Made by a program: the position numbers and the translations under genes
In this document: positions 32,500-43,838 of the stretch, piece by piece
How positions within the stretch are numbered: the stretch's first letter is position 1
Layout: each line of letters begins with the position of its first letter
Assembly (NCBI GenBank): GCA_000711775.1
Contig: ARYC01001494.1
Coordinates: 22,075 to 86,074 of the forward strand
Direction of reading: 5' to 3'
DNA from: Oxytricha trifallax
Taxonomy: Eukaryota; Ciliophora; Spirotrichea; Sporadotrichida; Oxytrichidae
DNA length: 64,000 nt
Notes under the pieces: generated by a model
The model's input: the letters and a program-made list of their open reading frames with translations, nothing else
Databases searched by the model: none
Told to the model about the DNA's origin: nothing

Positions 32500-35400
32500 C
32501 ACTAAAGACAGATACTCATTAATTTATGTCTCAATTTATTTTGATATCCTATATAAAATACAAACATAATTAAGTTTCTCAAAATAAAATTTAAGATAAA
32601 AGTACAAATCCACCTCTTTAACTTTCCCCTTGTAACTTTTATCGACTGCTTTATCACTGAGAAGCTTTCTAAACTTTCAACTTTCATACTCTCCACTGAA
32701 AATATTAGTCACTGGCTTTACTAGCATGGGATTAGGTATTCTCTCTCCACTGTCAAGTCCCATGTCTTGTTCTTTCTAAGCGTATTCAATAAATTATAAA
32801 TAAACTTCAAATATTATTCAGCATAATCTAGAATGATCTCTTCTCTTGTAAGAGTAGGCGTGTTGTGTCCTAATAGATATTAAGAATTATGTTATAAAAT
32901 TTAAGAAATTTAAAGATAATCAAATAGATAAATATAGTGTCTACAAAATTTGACTATTTTTATCATTAATCTTTGATAATATTATTAATATACCTATCAA
33001 TAACAGGCAGACCAGGGGAAATTATAAGCTAGTCTCCCGACCATGACTCCCTCTAACCCATTTTCTTCTTTTATTATTTTCTATATTTTTTATGGATCAG
33101 TAAATCCTCCATTTATCACAAATCTCAAGTCAGAAATTTCTTGTTTCAGTCTCATGACCCAATCGTATCTTAGTTCATTAAATAATAATTACAAGCTATA
33201 TTAATTACCTTTTATGCATAGGAAATAATAGTTTATTAAAATTAGTTCTGGGAATGTCCTGATTTTATGGGGATTAAAAACATTTAGGAGACACTTTCTA
33301 GCATGTATAATAAACTTATTTACTCCACCCTCGGTACTCACTATTCTTATAAAATTGTGTACGTCCTCGTATTTATCCAATTGTCTGCTCCTAATCGATA
33401 TTATTATTATTTGTAAATAAGTAAAAATTTAATGCTTCAAAAGGTATAATATTTTAATTGAAAATGATAGGTTATTAGAAATATATAATGACATTTTACA
33501 GTGAAAGGGATCGAGCATGACTTCATCATTTCACTTGTGATTTCTGAAACGAGCTTTGAATCAAACATTCAATAAAGAAATTATATAATCCAATCTATAA
33601 AAATAATGATTATCAGATTAGTACTGCCTTAAAGCATCCATCTCTAGTTTTGCTAAACTTTGACAGAAAATCAAATTATTCATGTCAAAACTAATATAAT
33701 TTTATAATTGATTTTTATTAATATGAGAGTTTACTAGGACAACCGCAATTGGCATTGACTTCATCATACCCATAATCAAAACCCCAAAACCCCTTAGTGA
33801 GGTTTATAAGTGCTTTGATTTGTAGGGTACAGTTGGGGTCTTTTTGGGGTTAGTAGAGAAATTAGGCCAATTTGCAAAATGAGAAATAGAAATTAGCGAA
33901 ATTTAGGGTCTATTTATGATGAGTAATATTTAGATTTACTGCTTAAGCTTAGGTATGGTACAAGTATTAATATAGACTAAGTCAAACCAGTAATGAATTA
34001 TGCTGCTATAGCAAAGCTCCTGCGCAAGAGTGCCTCAACAGTTAGGTATCATTGCTTGTTGGCTGTTTAGCATTATAATTCAGGCACTTGAAAGCATCCT
34101 GCAAGAAAATAAAAGTTCTCACAGCACCATATTGACTACCTCTGCGACTCGAAGACTTTAAAGTATTGGGCACACTTTCCACTAGACTAGCGAGCTGTGA
34201 TGTTTCATCGCAAGTTTCCTGACATGCGTATCTCTCCTTAAACTATAGCCAACATTTATAGAAGAAATGGTATTACTTTCAAGACTGTCAACAGAGTGAA
34301 GAGAGTGATTGATTTTACAGTGCCATTTTATAGTAATAATTTAAACTATATATATGATTAAATGCAGAGAGCTATTACTAATAACATCAAGTTCATACAC
34401 GCTGATGAAGCTGTGTTTACCTTCAACACCTTTATTAATAAGTCTTGGTATAAGAAGTATGATAATATAGAAGTCTACGATTAGAAAGTAAAGGTTGTAA
34501 CCCATGCAATTTTAGCAGGTATTAGTGAAGACTCTGGCTTAGAAAGTTATGTTATTCATCCTCGCTCTATTAAGCGAGAGTAGTATATAGAGTTCCTACA
34601 TAAGCTCAGAGAGAAGTATAGTAACCAAGAGATCATCCTGTTTGTTGACAACCTCTCAGTTCATAAGACTAAGGAGTCTAAGAAAGCTTATGAAGAGTTA
34701 AACATTACTCCTGTATACAACGTTCCTTACAGCCCTTAATTTAATGGAATTGAATTCTACTGGAGTTAAATCAAGACTCACTACAAGAAGCTGCTGCTGT
34801 ATCATCTTATGCATGACTTGCCCATCGATACAGTAGACTTAATTCAAAGCAGCTGTAAGAGAGTGAGCGTAGATAAGACAACAGTTTGTGCGAGAGAGGG
34901 AAGAATGAATGTTTATAAATAAGTTTTAGATTTAAATGAATGAATAAGTTCACATATTAAACTAACCCATAAAGGGGTTTGGCTTTTCTTTCTTCTCCTC
35001 TTCTTATGGCTTGCTTGGGCCCATATTTCTTCTCTTTGTGCCAGTCCTGCATCTATGTTCATTTCTTCTGGCTTTTAAACATCTTTATAAAGTCTCTTGC
35101 TCACTTCATAAATAGTCTATGACTTTCTCTCTCTGTGAACCTTCGCATGCTCTTTCATTAGGAATATACCAGTTCCAGGTTTCCCTACAAAGTTATGAAT
35201 CAAAGCTTACGAGAGAGGAATGGATGCTTCTTAAGCTCAGCGAGCCAGGTCTCGCTTATTAGTATGCCTTGCTTCTTTTAATCTTCAGGAGAAATAGAGT
35301 AGCGTTTTTTGTGAGCTTCTTCAATGATCTCTCTGAGATAACTCTCTCTTAAAGTGCCAAGAACTCCAAAGAAGAAGCTCCTTTCTGGAAGCTTGTTAGA

Positions 35401-38112
35401 GAGTTGTTTTTTGGTAGGAAGATAAACTACCAACTCTTCATCTTTCATCGCATCCTCGTAGAGATTAGTAACTGAAATCTCTGGGTAGTTTGGTATATCT
35501 ATCAACTTTATTTCACTGTTTTTGAAGGCTTTCTTCTCATCGCAGAGTATAGCTTTTAAGAATGAAATTTTGGTACCTTCCATCGTTGGAAGGAATAAAC
35601 CCACTATAGCATATGATTAAGTATATGTCACATGCTTACCATGCTAAGTGAGGTATCGATAGAGATCTTCCTTGCTTCTAAATCTTGAGATCATTTCTTA
35701 AGCTTCAACCCTCTTCATTGCAGTACTTATAGATTCCATCCTTGCTCCTTCTCTTGTTATTGAATTTCAAATTTTAATATATAGAGTTCTGGATCCTACT
35801 GTTAAAAATCTTAGTATTAAATATGGGCATCTTATAGGAGGTCAACCTGGTAAGGATACGTGGAGAAAGCTGGCAGAAGCTGTAACAAACTTCAGAGATG
35901 GAGCTCCATTTTTATCAATTTAGTTCCATTAAATTAGTACTAAATTTGTTTAAATTTGATTAGTACCGGTACTAAATTCGTTTTAATTTAATTGGTACCA
36001 ATTTAATAGTACCAAAACTTAATTAGTACCTAGTTTTAATCCAGTGAAGGTTTTAATGGAAAAGTTCCAATCTGGTTTAAAACTTAATTGGTACCAGTAC
36101 CAACCTGAACTTTATCTGAGTTGGTACAAGAATCAAAATTATTAAGAGTAAAATTACGAAAATTATACTTATAAACTGAGTATAAATATGAAGTCTTAGA
36201 GCTTATGTCAAACCATCATTAATGCTGTTGCAACTCCTATATAGTCCAGATATAGCTATAGAGGTTTTAAGAGCTTTATAATAGAAATTTAAATTTGAAT
36301 TTAAACATGGCGGTCAACTTAAATCGTAGAGCGGCACTTTTAGGAGCAGGTCAATCAATGCTCAACTTTGGCTCCACTAAAAAGCCTGAAATCATTTATG
36401 TTGAGAGGGAGGTAGAGCTAAGAGCTCTTGAATTTGAAGCAGAGTTTTTATCATAGAAGTATTAAACCAGAGGGAGAGCGCAGAGATAGGGGTTTAAACT
36501 TAAATTGATTATGTTGAGGAGCTAAAAGAACAGCAACCAATCGAAAAGATAAAAACATTTTTATGTGAAGACTGTTAGAATCATTTCTCAACAGAACAAA
36601 GCTTGAAGAGACACCTTAAAGAGGTACACTCTGGCAAAGCCAAGATATATTTCAAGCATGAAAAAGTGGATGGAAGGTACTAATGCACAACTTGTAATAA
36701 GTCTTATACTCACTCTGCAAAAGTTAAGAAGCACATGCAAAAGCATCACCTCAGTGAATTCTTGATTTAAGATTAAGAGACACAAAATCTTGTGCCAGCT
36801 AAAAGAAAATCAAATACTCTCGAATCTTAAAGAGAGTTACAGGAGAAGCTCAAGAGACAGAAAAGATAAGAATCGATGAACTAACCTGCAGGCAATACAA
36901 TTCTAGCATGCTTCCAAGCAAAAGCTATGAGCATTCCTGCATTGAATGCAATTAATCTAAGTAGTTGTATCGAGAATTACTTGCATATAAGTGTTCCTAA
37001 CAAAGCAAAGCTTATAGTGGTTGATGAGTATGCATACAAGGTGTACCCTTTCAGCTATCTCCTTAAGAACGAGCAATACTAAAATGAGTTTGCTAACGAA
37101 TATATGATTCTTAGAGAGGCATAGAGAAAAGATTGCAAGAACTTGCTTAAGCTAGATGGTGTTAATTTAAGCTATGGTTTTATCGCACTGAGACTTAAGA
37201 AATGTGAAATGACTCTGAGAGATTATTTATATCATAACAGATACCCAGATGATTTGAATGATATACTATCAGATATGATATAGGGTGTCAAGGAGTTGCA
37301 TGAACTTGGATATGTTCACAGAGATTTGAAACCTGAAAATGTAATGCTGAACCTCTGCCCTTTAGAAGTCGTAGTTATCGATTTCAATAGAGCCTTAAGA
37401 TAAGAGATAGTAACTTTAGCAAAGGTTCTTGGCACTCCTGGCTACTTCCCAATAAGAGAGAAGTGGACGAATGGATCAGTTTAGTGGGATGTATGGGCAG
37501 TAGCTGCTATAATTTTAGAGAGTGACATGGAATGCATGTCTTACTATGGTACCAAATAAGAGAAATAATCAATAAGTTTAGCGAGTAAGCATATAAATCA
37601 GGACGATATCTGCAAAGAAATCAAACAGATTGTAGACATGATAATTGTAAGAGCACCATCATATCCAAGATAATCCTTAGACGATATACTTGAACCACTA
37701 TAGAGAGCAAGATTCAAGAGATACAATAAAGACAAGCAGATAAATTTGTTTGAGTTAAATCGCCTAATAATTATTAAATATACTTAAAATTCACATAAAA
37801 CCTGCACTTTCTCTACTAACCCCAATAAGACCCCAACTATACCCTACAAATCAAAGCACTTATAAACCTCACTAAGGGGTTTTGGGGTTTTGAATCTTAT
37901 ACTATCCTAGCTGCTTATGCCATTTTCTAAGGACTATTGCCTTCTCTCTAGCACGCCATGGGATGTAAGTTTTCCCCTGAATGCCCCAAAAGTATATCTC
38001 TATGTTTATTGTGAATAATGACGTGTTCATTTAACATTTCAGTGTAGAGGAAAGCATTTGGAGTTAGATAACGCATGAAATATCTGACGAATCTGTCACT
38101 TACATCTACCAT
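32500..38112 (-). CDS. tRNA-dihydrouridine synthase (DusA-like), interrupted by TBE copy 2
   Basis: Minus-strand segments follow DusA order. 38112-37893 has MVDVSDRFVRYF, LTPNAFLYTEM and AQAARIVQD. 33776-33712 has YGYDEVNANCGCPSK, the family GYDEINLNVGCPS motif with the catalytic Cys. 33562-33488 has SEMMKSCSIPFTVKC. 33400-33240 has YEDVHNF, GVNKFIIHARK and NPHKIRTFPEL. 33175-32995 has LRFVINGGF and EGVMVGRLAYNFPW. 32885-32590 has the C-terminal region. Residues for FMN and catalysis (Cys, HARK, NGG, GR) are visible. The enzyme reduces uridines in the tRNA D-loop. Deleting TBE copy 2 with one target copy joins GTA TAA GAT TAT GGG TAT GAT in frame. A small shift near 33400 and another near 32735 may be intron/IES borders or decay. 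The 5' end may have a further exon, since TGA precedes the ATG. Confidence 0.8.
33879..34943 (+). pseudogene. TBE copy 2 transposase, one in-frame TGA
   Basis: 355 codons from the ATG at 33879 to the TGA at 34941-34943, the length of the known 42-kDa TBE transposase. Catalytic triad of the IS630/Tc1 superfamily: Asp in FIHADEAVF, Asp in LFVDNLSVHK, Glu in NGIEFYW (D,D34E spacing by eye). An N-terminal helix-turn-helix region (LRKSASTVRYHC) precedes it. The sole defect seen is TGA at 34089-34091 (codon 71), in a basic region that is variable between copies. TBE transposases are required for DNA elimination in Oxytricha development. The gene ends only six bases from the convergent small gene. 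Confidence 0.85.
34950..35739 (-). pseudogene. TBE copy 2 small gene ("22-kDa" protein, with 26-nt intron)
   Basis: Starts at 35737-35739 (MESISTAMKRVEAQEM). The first exon runs to 35211 and encodes conserved segments FLPTMEGTKISFL, NYPEISVTNLYEDA, LSNKLPERSFFFG and HKKRYSISPED. A 26-base GTAAG...TAG intron at 35185-35210 then joins SR to KPGTGIFLMKE, and the frame continues through MNIDAG and a basic Glu/Lys tail to the TGA at 34950-34952. One base is missing near 35047 relative to copy 4 (GAGSKRRN), which breaks the tail. The spliced product would be about 254 residues, larger than the 22 kDa inferred from the unspliced frame. No domain recognised. Convergent with the transposase. Confidence 0.75.
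35185..35210 (-). other. Conserved 26-nt intron in TBE small gene (copy 2)
   Basis: GTAAG donor, TAAC near the 3' end and TAG acceptor, exactly 26 bases. Equivalent sites are 49026-49051 (copy 3), 63024-63049 (copy 4) and 6668-6693 (copy 1, donor GT changed to AT). Removal joins a conserved downstream frame in every copy. Confidence 0.7.
35800..36300. promoter_or_regulatory. TBE copy 2 divergent spacer with GGTAC/TTAATT motif array
   Basis: Many direct and inverted copies of short motifs built on TTAATTGGTACC, TTAGTACC and TACTAAATT between the divergent small and kinase genes. Likely regulatory or structural. The role is inferred from position and recurrence in the other TBEs. Confidence 0.4.
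36307..37785 (+). pseudogene. TBE copy 2 57-kDa zinc-finger/protein-kinase gene
   Basis: Begins MAVNLNRRAALLGAG at 36307. Two C2H2 fingers at about 36570-36750 (CEDC..STEQSLKRHLKEVH and CTTC..HSAKVKKHMQKHH). Kinase-like domain at about 37010-37700 has VDEYAYKVYPF near the usual Lys, HRDLKPENVML (catalytic loop), VIDFNRAL (DFG replaced by DFN), GTPGYFP and WDVWAVAAIILE (subdomain IX). At least one frameshift lies near 36440, before the fingers. No TGA occurs in any frame from the end of the homologous region to the right telomere repeat, so the normal stop has been lost. The function of this TBE protein is unknown. A zinc finger joined to a kinase could target or regulate the element. Confidence 0.78.
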
Positions 38113-38565
38113 TCATAAGAAATGTTCATAAGCATATAGATATGACTTGAAAAGTGTTATGATATAGTATGTTTGAACATAATATATTTTATTGGTGCAA
38201 TTGCGAATAACTCTCTTGGAGTTGATTTGATAAGATTATTTGCGAGTGTCAGGAATTGATTCATTTCTTTGGTAAAATCTCTTAAAGGGTGTGTTGATAC
38301 ACTTATTATGTTATCATTAAATTAAGAAATTAAATATAATTTCTATCTTGCTATTTTCTAATTACATGTTTGCAATTAATAAAATACTTTCATAAAATTG
38401 TTTATTTTTTTATTAAGTTTAGTATTTTCCATTAAAAATTATAATTTCAGTATTATTAAACCTATTTTATATATTTTATAGCCATTAGTATATAAACTAT
38501 ATACCCCTATAAAACAATATTAATATAGCATTTCTTATTAATTTATTATAAAAATTCTATGAAGA
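38113..38565. other. AT-rich gap
   Basis: No coding signal. Holds the 5' flank of the DUS gene and the 3' flank of the coiled-coil gene. Confidence 0.4.
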
Positions 38566-38569
38566 ATTC

Positions 38570-40956
38570 TATTCAAGCAGCATTTAATACTTTTCCTCAA
38601 TATTTTACTCATACGAGTTGAGTTCTCTAATGTATTTCTCCATGCTCTTCCATTCCCTTTCTAGAGAAGTGTGATGTCGCAACTGCTCTAAATGTTGCTT
38701 ATCCTATGAAAAAATTTGATCATTCAATGATTAAATTTATTCCAGCTACTGTTTAAGGTGATGCTAAATTAGCATAAATATAAACTATGAAATGATATTA
38801 AATAGCTTTTATTAAATTTAATGTTATGTGTCTCTTTTATTGACTCTCAGACTCTTCCTCAAATCTTGAATGTCTTCTTCTAATTAGCTTACTTTATGTT
38901 GATTGTTTACGGCTTGACTCTGGAGCTAAGATAACAATTATTGGTTGTTTTATTATAAGGACTGTAAAATTAATCGATAATTTGAATAAGTACTAGTATT
39001 ATTATTTTTGTTACTAAATAAAAAGAATTAGAATATTAGGAAGTCATTTTACTTAAATTTGAAAAGAACTGTTTAAGATTTAGTTCTTAATCTTACAGAT
39101 CTTTCAAAAGTTAAAGTTCATCCTTCATTTATTGTTCTTCATGTAATTTTCTGTTTAACTTAATTTTCTGATTAACTTTTCTATATCTTATTCCAGACTC
39201 TACACACTACTCGATTGCTAAAATTATTCGTTATTTGAACTCATTTTATGTTTCAATTACTATATTATAAAATTAACAAGAAATCAAGTTTAACCCTTAA
39301 GATCATGTATCCCTGTTGCACAGCTTATGATATCATTTGCCTCTCAATTATGTAAATTTTATCTTCAATTATCGAGGCTCTCTTCCGTTTAGAGTTTTCC
39401 AACCTGCTAATTATTTGAGAATTCAACGTTTTGTAAATTGCTAGAGTTAAAATTTGTTTGATTATTATGATGATGGGATTAAGCTGGAATTTAAAATAAA
39501 AGTAGAAACTAACATTATTGTTTATGTTCTTTTGGCATTAAAATATTTTATAGAATAGGTAGCTAATTTCAACACGACTTTTTTTCTAAATAAATTACTA
39601 AACGAAATAAATTTATGCTATTATTCTTTAAACTAAGCTGAACCTGGTCTACTTTAGCTATCGCTCTTGCTATTATTAAACTACTTTTGATTGTGATAGC
39701 CCAGCGAGTGCTGGCTATGAACATTTAAACATTACTGCGACTGTTCATCTCTGTTACTGATTAATAAATACTGCTAATCTTATAGTATTAAATCATTTTG
39801 TTTCTTTAGCTCATCAATCTCATACTTTTACTTATCATATTGAAGTTATTGATATTTCATAGTTCTCTGTAGAGTCTCTAATTATTGCTTTAAATCTTAA
39901 ATCTCTACAGTTTATTATTCATTCTTCTTAATGAATATAGTTACTGTGTTTTTCTATTAAAGAATGATGATTAAACAAGTTAATTTGAACTTACTAGATC
40001 AGATTTCGTCTTTTCAAGCGAAATATTTTCTTACTTCAACTTTTTGGATAATTTAGTGAGTGTATGGCCATGAAATTAACCACTTAAATCTTAGAGTTAC
40101 GCAACGAAATAATCCTCTTGTGTTACTATATCTTGACAGAGATCTTTGAAAGTCTAAAAGAAAAAATATATAAGTTTAACTGTTTAGATTGAAGATATTG
40201 GATTATTAATGTGGAAATATAGTTGCGTTTAAATTCAAAGAAAATAATCTAATGGCGATAGAGTAATTTTACAATAAATTTGGACTAATTTTGCTTGTAC
40301 CCAGAACGGTAATTTATGAATTTAAGATAAAATTTACATTAGTTGATAATTTAAAATAAAGCTTTCCCTTCAATTTGTTTCATATAAGTCCACTTTATTT
40401 ACAAATATGCCAAAAGAATTCAATGAACAATATCTGCTTTTTTCAATCAAACTAAATTTAGAATATTAGTTAGCAAAGCTAAAGTGAATCTATAGTTAAA
40501 TAAATGACAGCAACTTACTTTTGAATTTTGATTTATCCTTGGCATATCATGATAAGTTTTAAGCTACTATTCTTGCTTCTGTAATCTCTCTTATAACAAT
40601 TATTCGTATAATTTGGCTTCATCCATTGATAAAGGCGGGTTACTAGAGCTGTTAAATTTTAATTTTTACATTTTAATATTATAAGTTCAAATAAACCTTG
40701 GGCACAATAAAAATTAATGATTTAGAAAAAAATTAATAATAAAAATTTCGATTTATTAAAGCCAATAATACATTAAGGCTTAAAGATTTAACTTAAAAAA
40801 TAGCTATAAGTTTATTAAATGAATGAAATTATAAATTTAATATCGAATTTCTATATAAGATTTCTATATAAATTTTAAATCAAAAGCTGCTTGAATAGTT
40901 TCAAGTGCTTGTTCTAGATAAGCATCACTAATAAGATTAGCAGAATTAATCGCCAT
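38570..40956 (-). CDS. Coiled-coil protein, unidentified
   Basis: Likely start at 40954-40956 (MAINSANLISDAYLEQALETIQ). Then exons on the minus strand with strong heptad-like, Glu/Lys/Gln-rich sequence: about 40640-40530 (MDEAKLYEQLLQERLQKQEQ, donor GTAAGT), 39235-39075, 39440-39290 (ISRLENSKRKRASIIEDKI), 38940-38830 (QLEEDIQDLRKSLR) and 38715-38575 (LEQLRHHTSLEREWKSMEKY). Introns or IESs separate them. Probably structural, but I cannot name the family. Divergent from the Q/N-rich gene at 41110 with a spacer of only about 150 bp, which likely holds both promoters. Confidence 0.6.
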
Positions 40957-41915
40957 CTTTTGAAAAACAATACTTTTTAAGCAACAAATCCTCACTATTA
41001 AAAGTGACAGATAACAATTTTGTTAACATAATTTTCTTTCAATAATTTAATTTTAAAAATATTTTCTTTAAAAATTGCTTATAAAGTATTTCTTATATTA
41101 TCTTATTTGATGTAATAAATTGTGTTTTCTTCTTCCCCAAAAAATACCCCACTAAAATAATAATCAAATTCAAATAAAAGCTTGGAGAGTGACAGCAGTA
41201 AAATCAATAGTGCTAATAAATTATCGCAGAGATCAGCCAGGTCTTGACCAAATAAATAGTTAAGCAGAGAAGATCAAGAAACTATCTATATCAACATGCT
41301 TAAAAATAAGGATGAGGAGATTATAATTTAAACTGTTAATTAATATGATACCTTTAGTTAAATGAATTATTTGGGTAATTGATTAATAAATTAGGCTTCC
41401 ATAATTGTAGCTATTTTTATTATAAGTACTTGAAAGATGAGTTAAGAAAGGTAGAAATAGTAAATAAAGATATTTAACAGCCTAACGAATAATTCAGTCA
41501 TGAATAGTAAAATACTGAGAAAGTTGAGTTGCTACAAAAACAGTACCATAGGATAAGAAATATTTCCATATATATGAAATTTTCATTATTTCATGAATAT
41601 AAGATAAATTTGAATTACCATTAAATGGAGCAAATATATTAGCAAGCTATCTCAGATAAGGAAAATCAAATCATTTTATTGCAAGTAAGACCTACAGTAA
41701 AATTCATCATCTATTTCTTCTAATAATTCCAATACCTATTCTCAATCACGAGAACTTTAAACTTAAAGAGAGTAATAAGAAATTTAGGAATTATTGAATG
41801 ATAAAGACATTATCCAGAAATTTGATTCAATAATTACAATTGCAACTAAGGGACTAAGATAGTAAAATACAGACATTTTAAGATAAAAAAATTGATATAG
41901 AAGGAAAGAGATAAA

Positions 41916-43838
41916 TATTACTAAAATACATTTGAAATGGGAAAATTGAAAATTAAAAATATAACTGTAAATATATATAATTACAACTGCCACTAATTAG
42001 AAAGCATCTTAAATATAATTCGATTTTGATTATGACCAAATTTAATTATTAAAGTTTTATTAATAAATATAAGTTTTGTGTGCAAGTGTGCGAAAATATA
42101 ATCATTAAACATGGGGTAGATTATCTGCACATTCTGATATATTTATTTATTTAAATATTAAAATAATTAGAAATGGCGTTCTAGTCAATGATCCTCTGCC
42201 TCTGTGTCTCTTTTGCTGATTCTTTTTTCTGATTTGTCTCCAACATGCTTGTCATTTGAGTCTTCACTCCAAAGGCTTTCATCTTCTGATCTGTCGAGGA
42301 GATAGTTTGCCAGCTGTGTCGCATCGAAAGGGAAAGCCAGCTTGCCAGATTTTCCCTCCACACTCGGTGTTACTGTGATGCACCTCCTCTCGAAGCAATC
42401 CTTTTCCTCGGCAGTTATTCTGTTCCATGGGAGCTCGTTAGTCGTAATGATTGTGAAACAGTACTAGTATAGCACCGAGGTTTCTCCGAATTTCACATCA
42501 ACTGCGTATCCCCTGCTCTCTAGTAGTTTCTTCATTGCTGGAATGTTATGTTTGTTGAGAATCTCTCAATGTTCATCTCGTCGATCAGCAGTACTTACGG
42601 CTCTTTATCAAGGGATCTTCCCTCAACATGGAAACGGGTTGGTCCAGGAATCAACTCATCACAGATGAAAATACTGTCTATCATTTTGAGGATGGTGCTC
42701 TTGCCGGTGTTGGCAGCCCCATATAGCCACACGCAGTGAATCTTTTTATCCTCTCGTTTAAGCAGTACCTAATACAGAACATCAGCTATTTCGTAGTATC
42801 CTAGCTCTCTAAACTTATCATCGGTTAGCTTGCGTGATTCGGTAAAGCCATCTTTGTGTTTTTGGATAAAATCCCAAAGTTGCTATTTTATCATGATCCT
42901 CTCTTTCTGAACTACTACGAGATGCTTCAATACCTTGTGAGCGTTAGTAAATCTCTATTGTTCTTGACAAATGAAAGCAAGGGCATCCGGATCACTTAAG
43001 TTCTTGTAGAGATACTATTTATAGGTCATGGAGCCGTTTGCGATATTTTCAGCTAGGAATTCTTTCAGAAAGTATCTTGAAGTTCGTTTTTACGGAATCT
43101 ACTTTAGCTCTTCTAATGTTTCTCTCGCCGCTATCTTTCCGTATTCAAGCTACATCTCCTGAGCATTACCGTACATTAACGTGAGCCCTTAATGTTTCGT
43201 GAAGAACTCTGATGAGGTTTTGATACTTAAATCCGTCATTTAGAGGCCTAACTTCTTGAACAGCACACATCCGCCTCTCTTCTTAGTTTTGAAGTATTCT
43301 CTATTAATACCATCTGTATCTCTTGACACTTTGATGTGAAAGTAAGTATTTTTGGCCGCTTTATTATCAAATACATTCACTTCGGCAATAGTTGGCTAGT
43401 TTACCTGAATCTTGGAATGCACTTGCTCGACCGTATTCATTTTAATCACTCCGTTTACCTTCAGGAAGAAATCCAGTCGGTAATTGTACTTCTTTTTAGT
43501 AGACATTTTGATGTTCTCTCTGTCCAATAGCTTAAAAGCATAAAATGATCCATCCATTTGGACATTCAGACTTGAACGCCATTTCTAATTATTTTAATAT
43601 TTAAATAAATAAATATATCAGAATGTGCAGATAATCTACCCCATGTTTAATGATTATATTTTTGCACACTTTCACACAAAATTATATTTATTAATAAAAC
43701 TTTAATAATTAAATTTGGTCATAATTAAAATCAAATTATATTTAAGATGCTTTCTAATTAGTGGCAGTTGTAATTATATATATTTACAGTTATATTTTTA
43801 ATTTTCAATTTTCCCATTTCAAATGTATTTTAGTAATA
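41916..43838. mobile_element. Rep/SF3-helicase element with long terminal inverted repeats
   Basis: 1,923 bp. Inverted repeats of about 265 bases (41916-42180 and 43575-43838) begin TATTACTAAAATACATTTG and are nearly identical. They contain TTTGCACA-like motifs and the block ACAACTGCCACTAATTAG. TA flanks each end, though a 4-base AAAT duplication is an alternative reading. One minus-strand gene fills the interior. It is clearly GC-richer than the host sequence. Relatives in this window are 8608-9556 (truncated) and 7283-7871 (short). I know of no named ciliate transposon with this content. Confidence 0.8.
42185..43557 (-). pseudogene. Rep-like protein with superfamily 3 helicase domain, one frameshift
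   Basis: About 457 codons from the ATG at 43555-43557 to the TGA at 42185-42187, with Gln read at TAA/TAG. The C-terminal half is a superfamily 3 helicase: Walker A GAANTGKST (about 42693-42720), Walker B VLLIDEMN (42571-42594) and motif C with FTIITTNELPW (about 42425-42461). This is the layout of replication proteins of small DNA viruses and Rep-encoding elements. The N-terminal 250 residues are conserved with the 8608-9225 fragment (RLDFFLK, VSRD, GINREYFK, LEYGKIAAR), but I cannot point to HUH nuclease motifs, so endonuclease activity is unproven. A one-base shift at about 42540-42555 breaks the frame just after Walker B. The acidic Ser/Asp/Lys-rich tail overlaps the start of the left inverted repeat. 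Confidence 0.75.

Larger units (their letters stand above)
33777..37892. mobile_element. TBE: TBE transposon copy 2 (near-intact) inside the DUS gene
   Basis: 4,116 bp with perfect C4A4 telomere repeats at both ends, a terminal inverted repeat of about 75 bases, and AAT target duplications (33774-33776, 37893-37895). Gene order from the left is transposase (plus), small gene (minus), zinc-finger/kinase gene (plus), the mirror image of copy 1. It has the fewest lesions of the four copies. Its insertion splits the DusA-like gene exactly between RIVQD and YGYDEV. Confidence 0.96.

Noticed and set aside
33879-34943. UGA reassigned to an amino acid in this organism
   Set aside because: TBE transposase and small genes end at TGA in homologous positions, and conserved frames stop there. 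Internal TGAs are irregular and do not fit one amino acid.
43336-43530. Plus-strand open frames over the Rep element (43336-43530, 42548-42739)
   Set aside because: Antisense shadows of the minus-strand Rep-like gene.
42185-43557. HUH rolling-circle endonuclease domain in the Rep-like protein
   Set aside because: No convincing histidine pair or Tyr-x-x-Lys motif could be placed in the N-terminal region by eye, so only the SF3 helicase is claimed.
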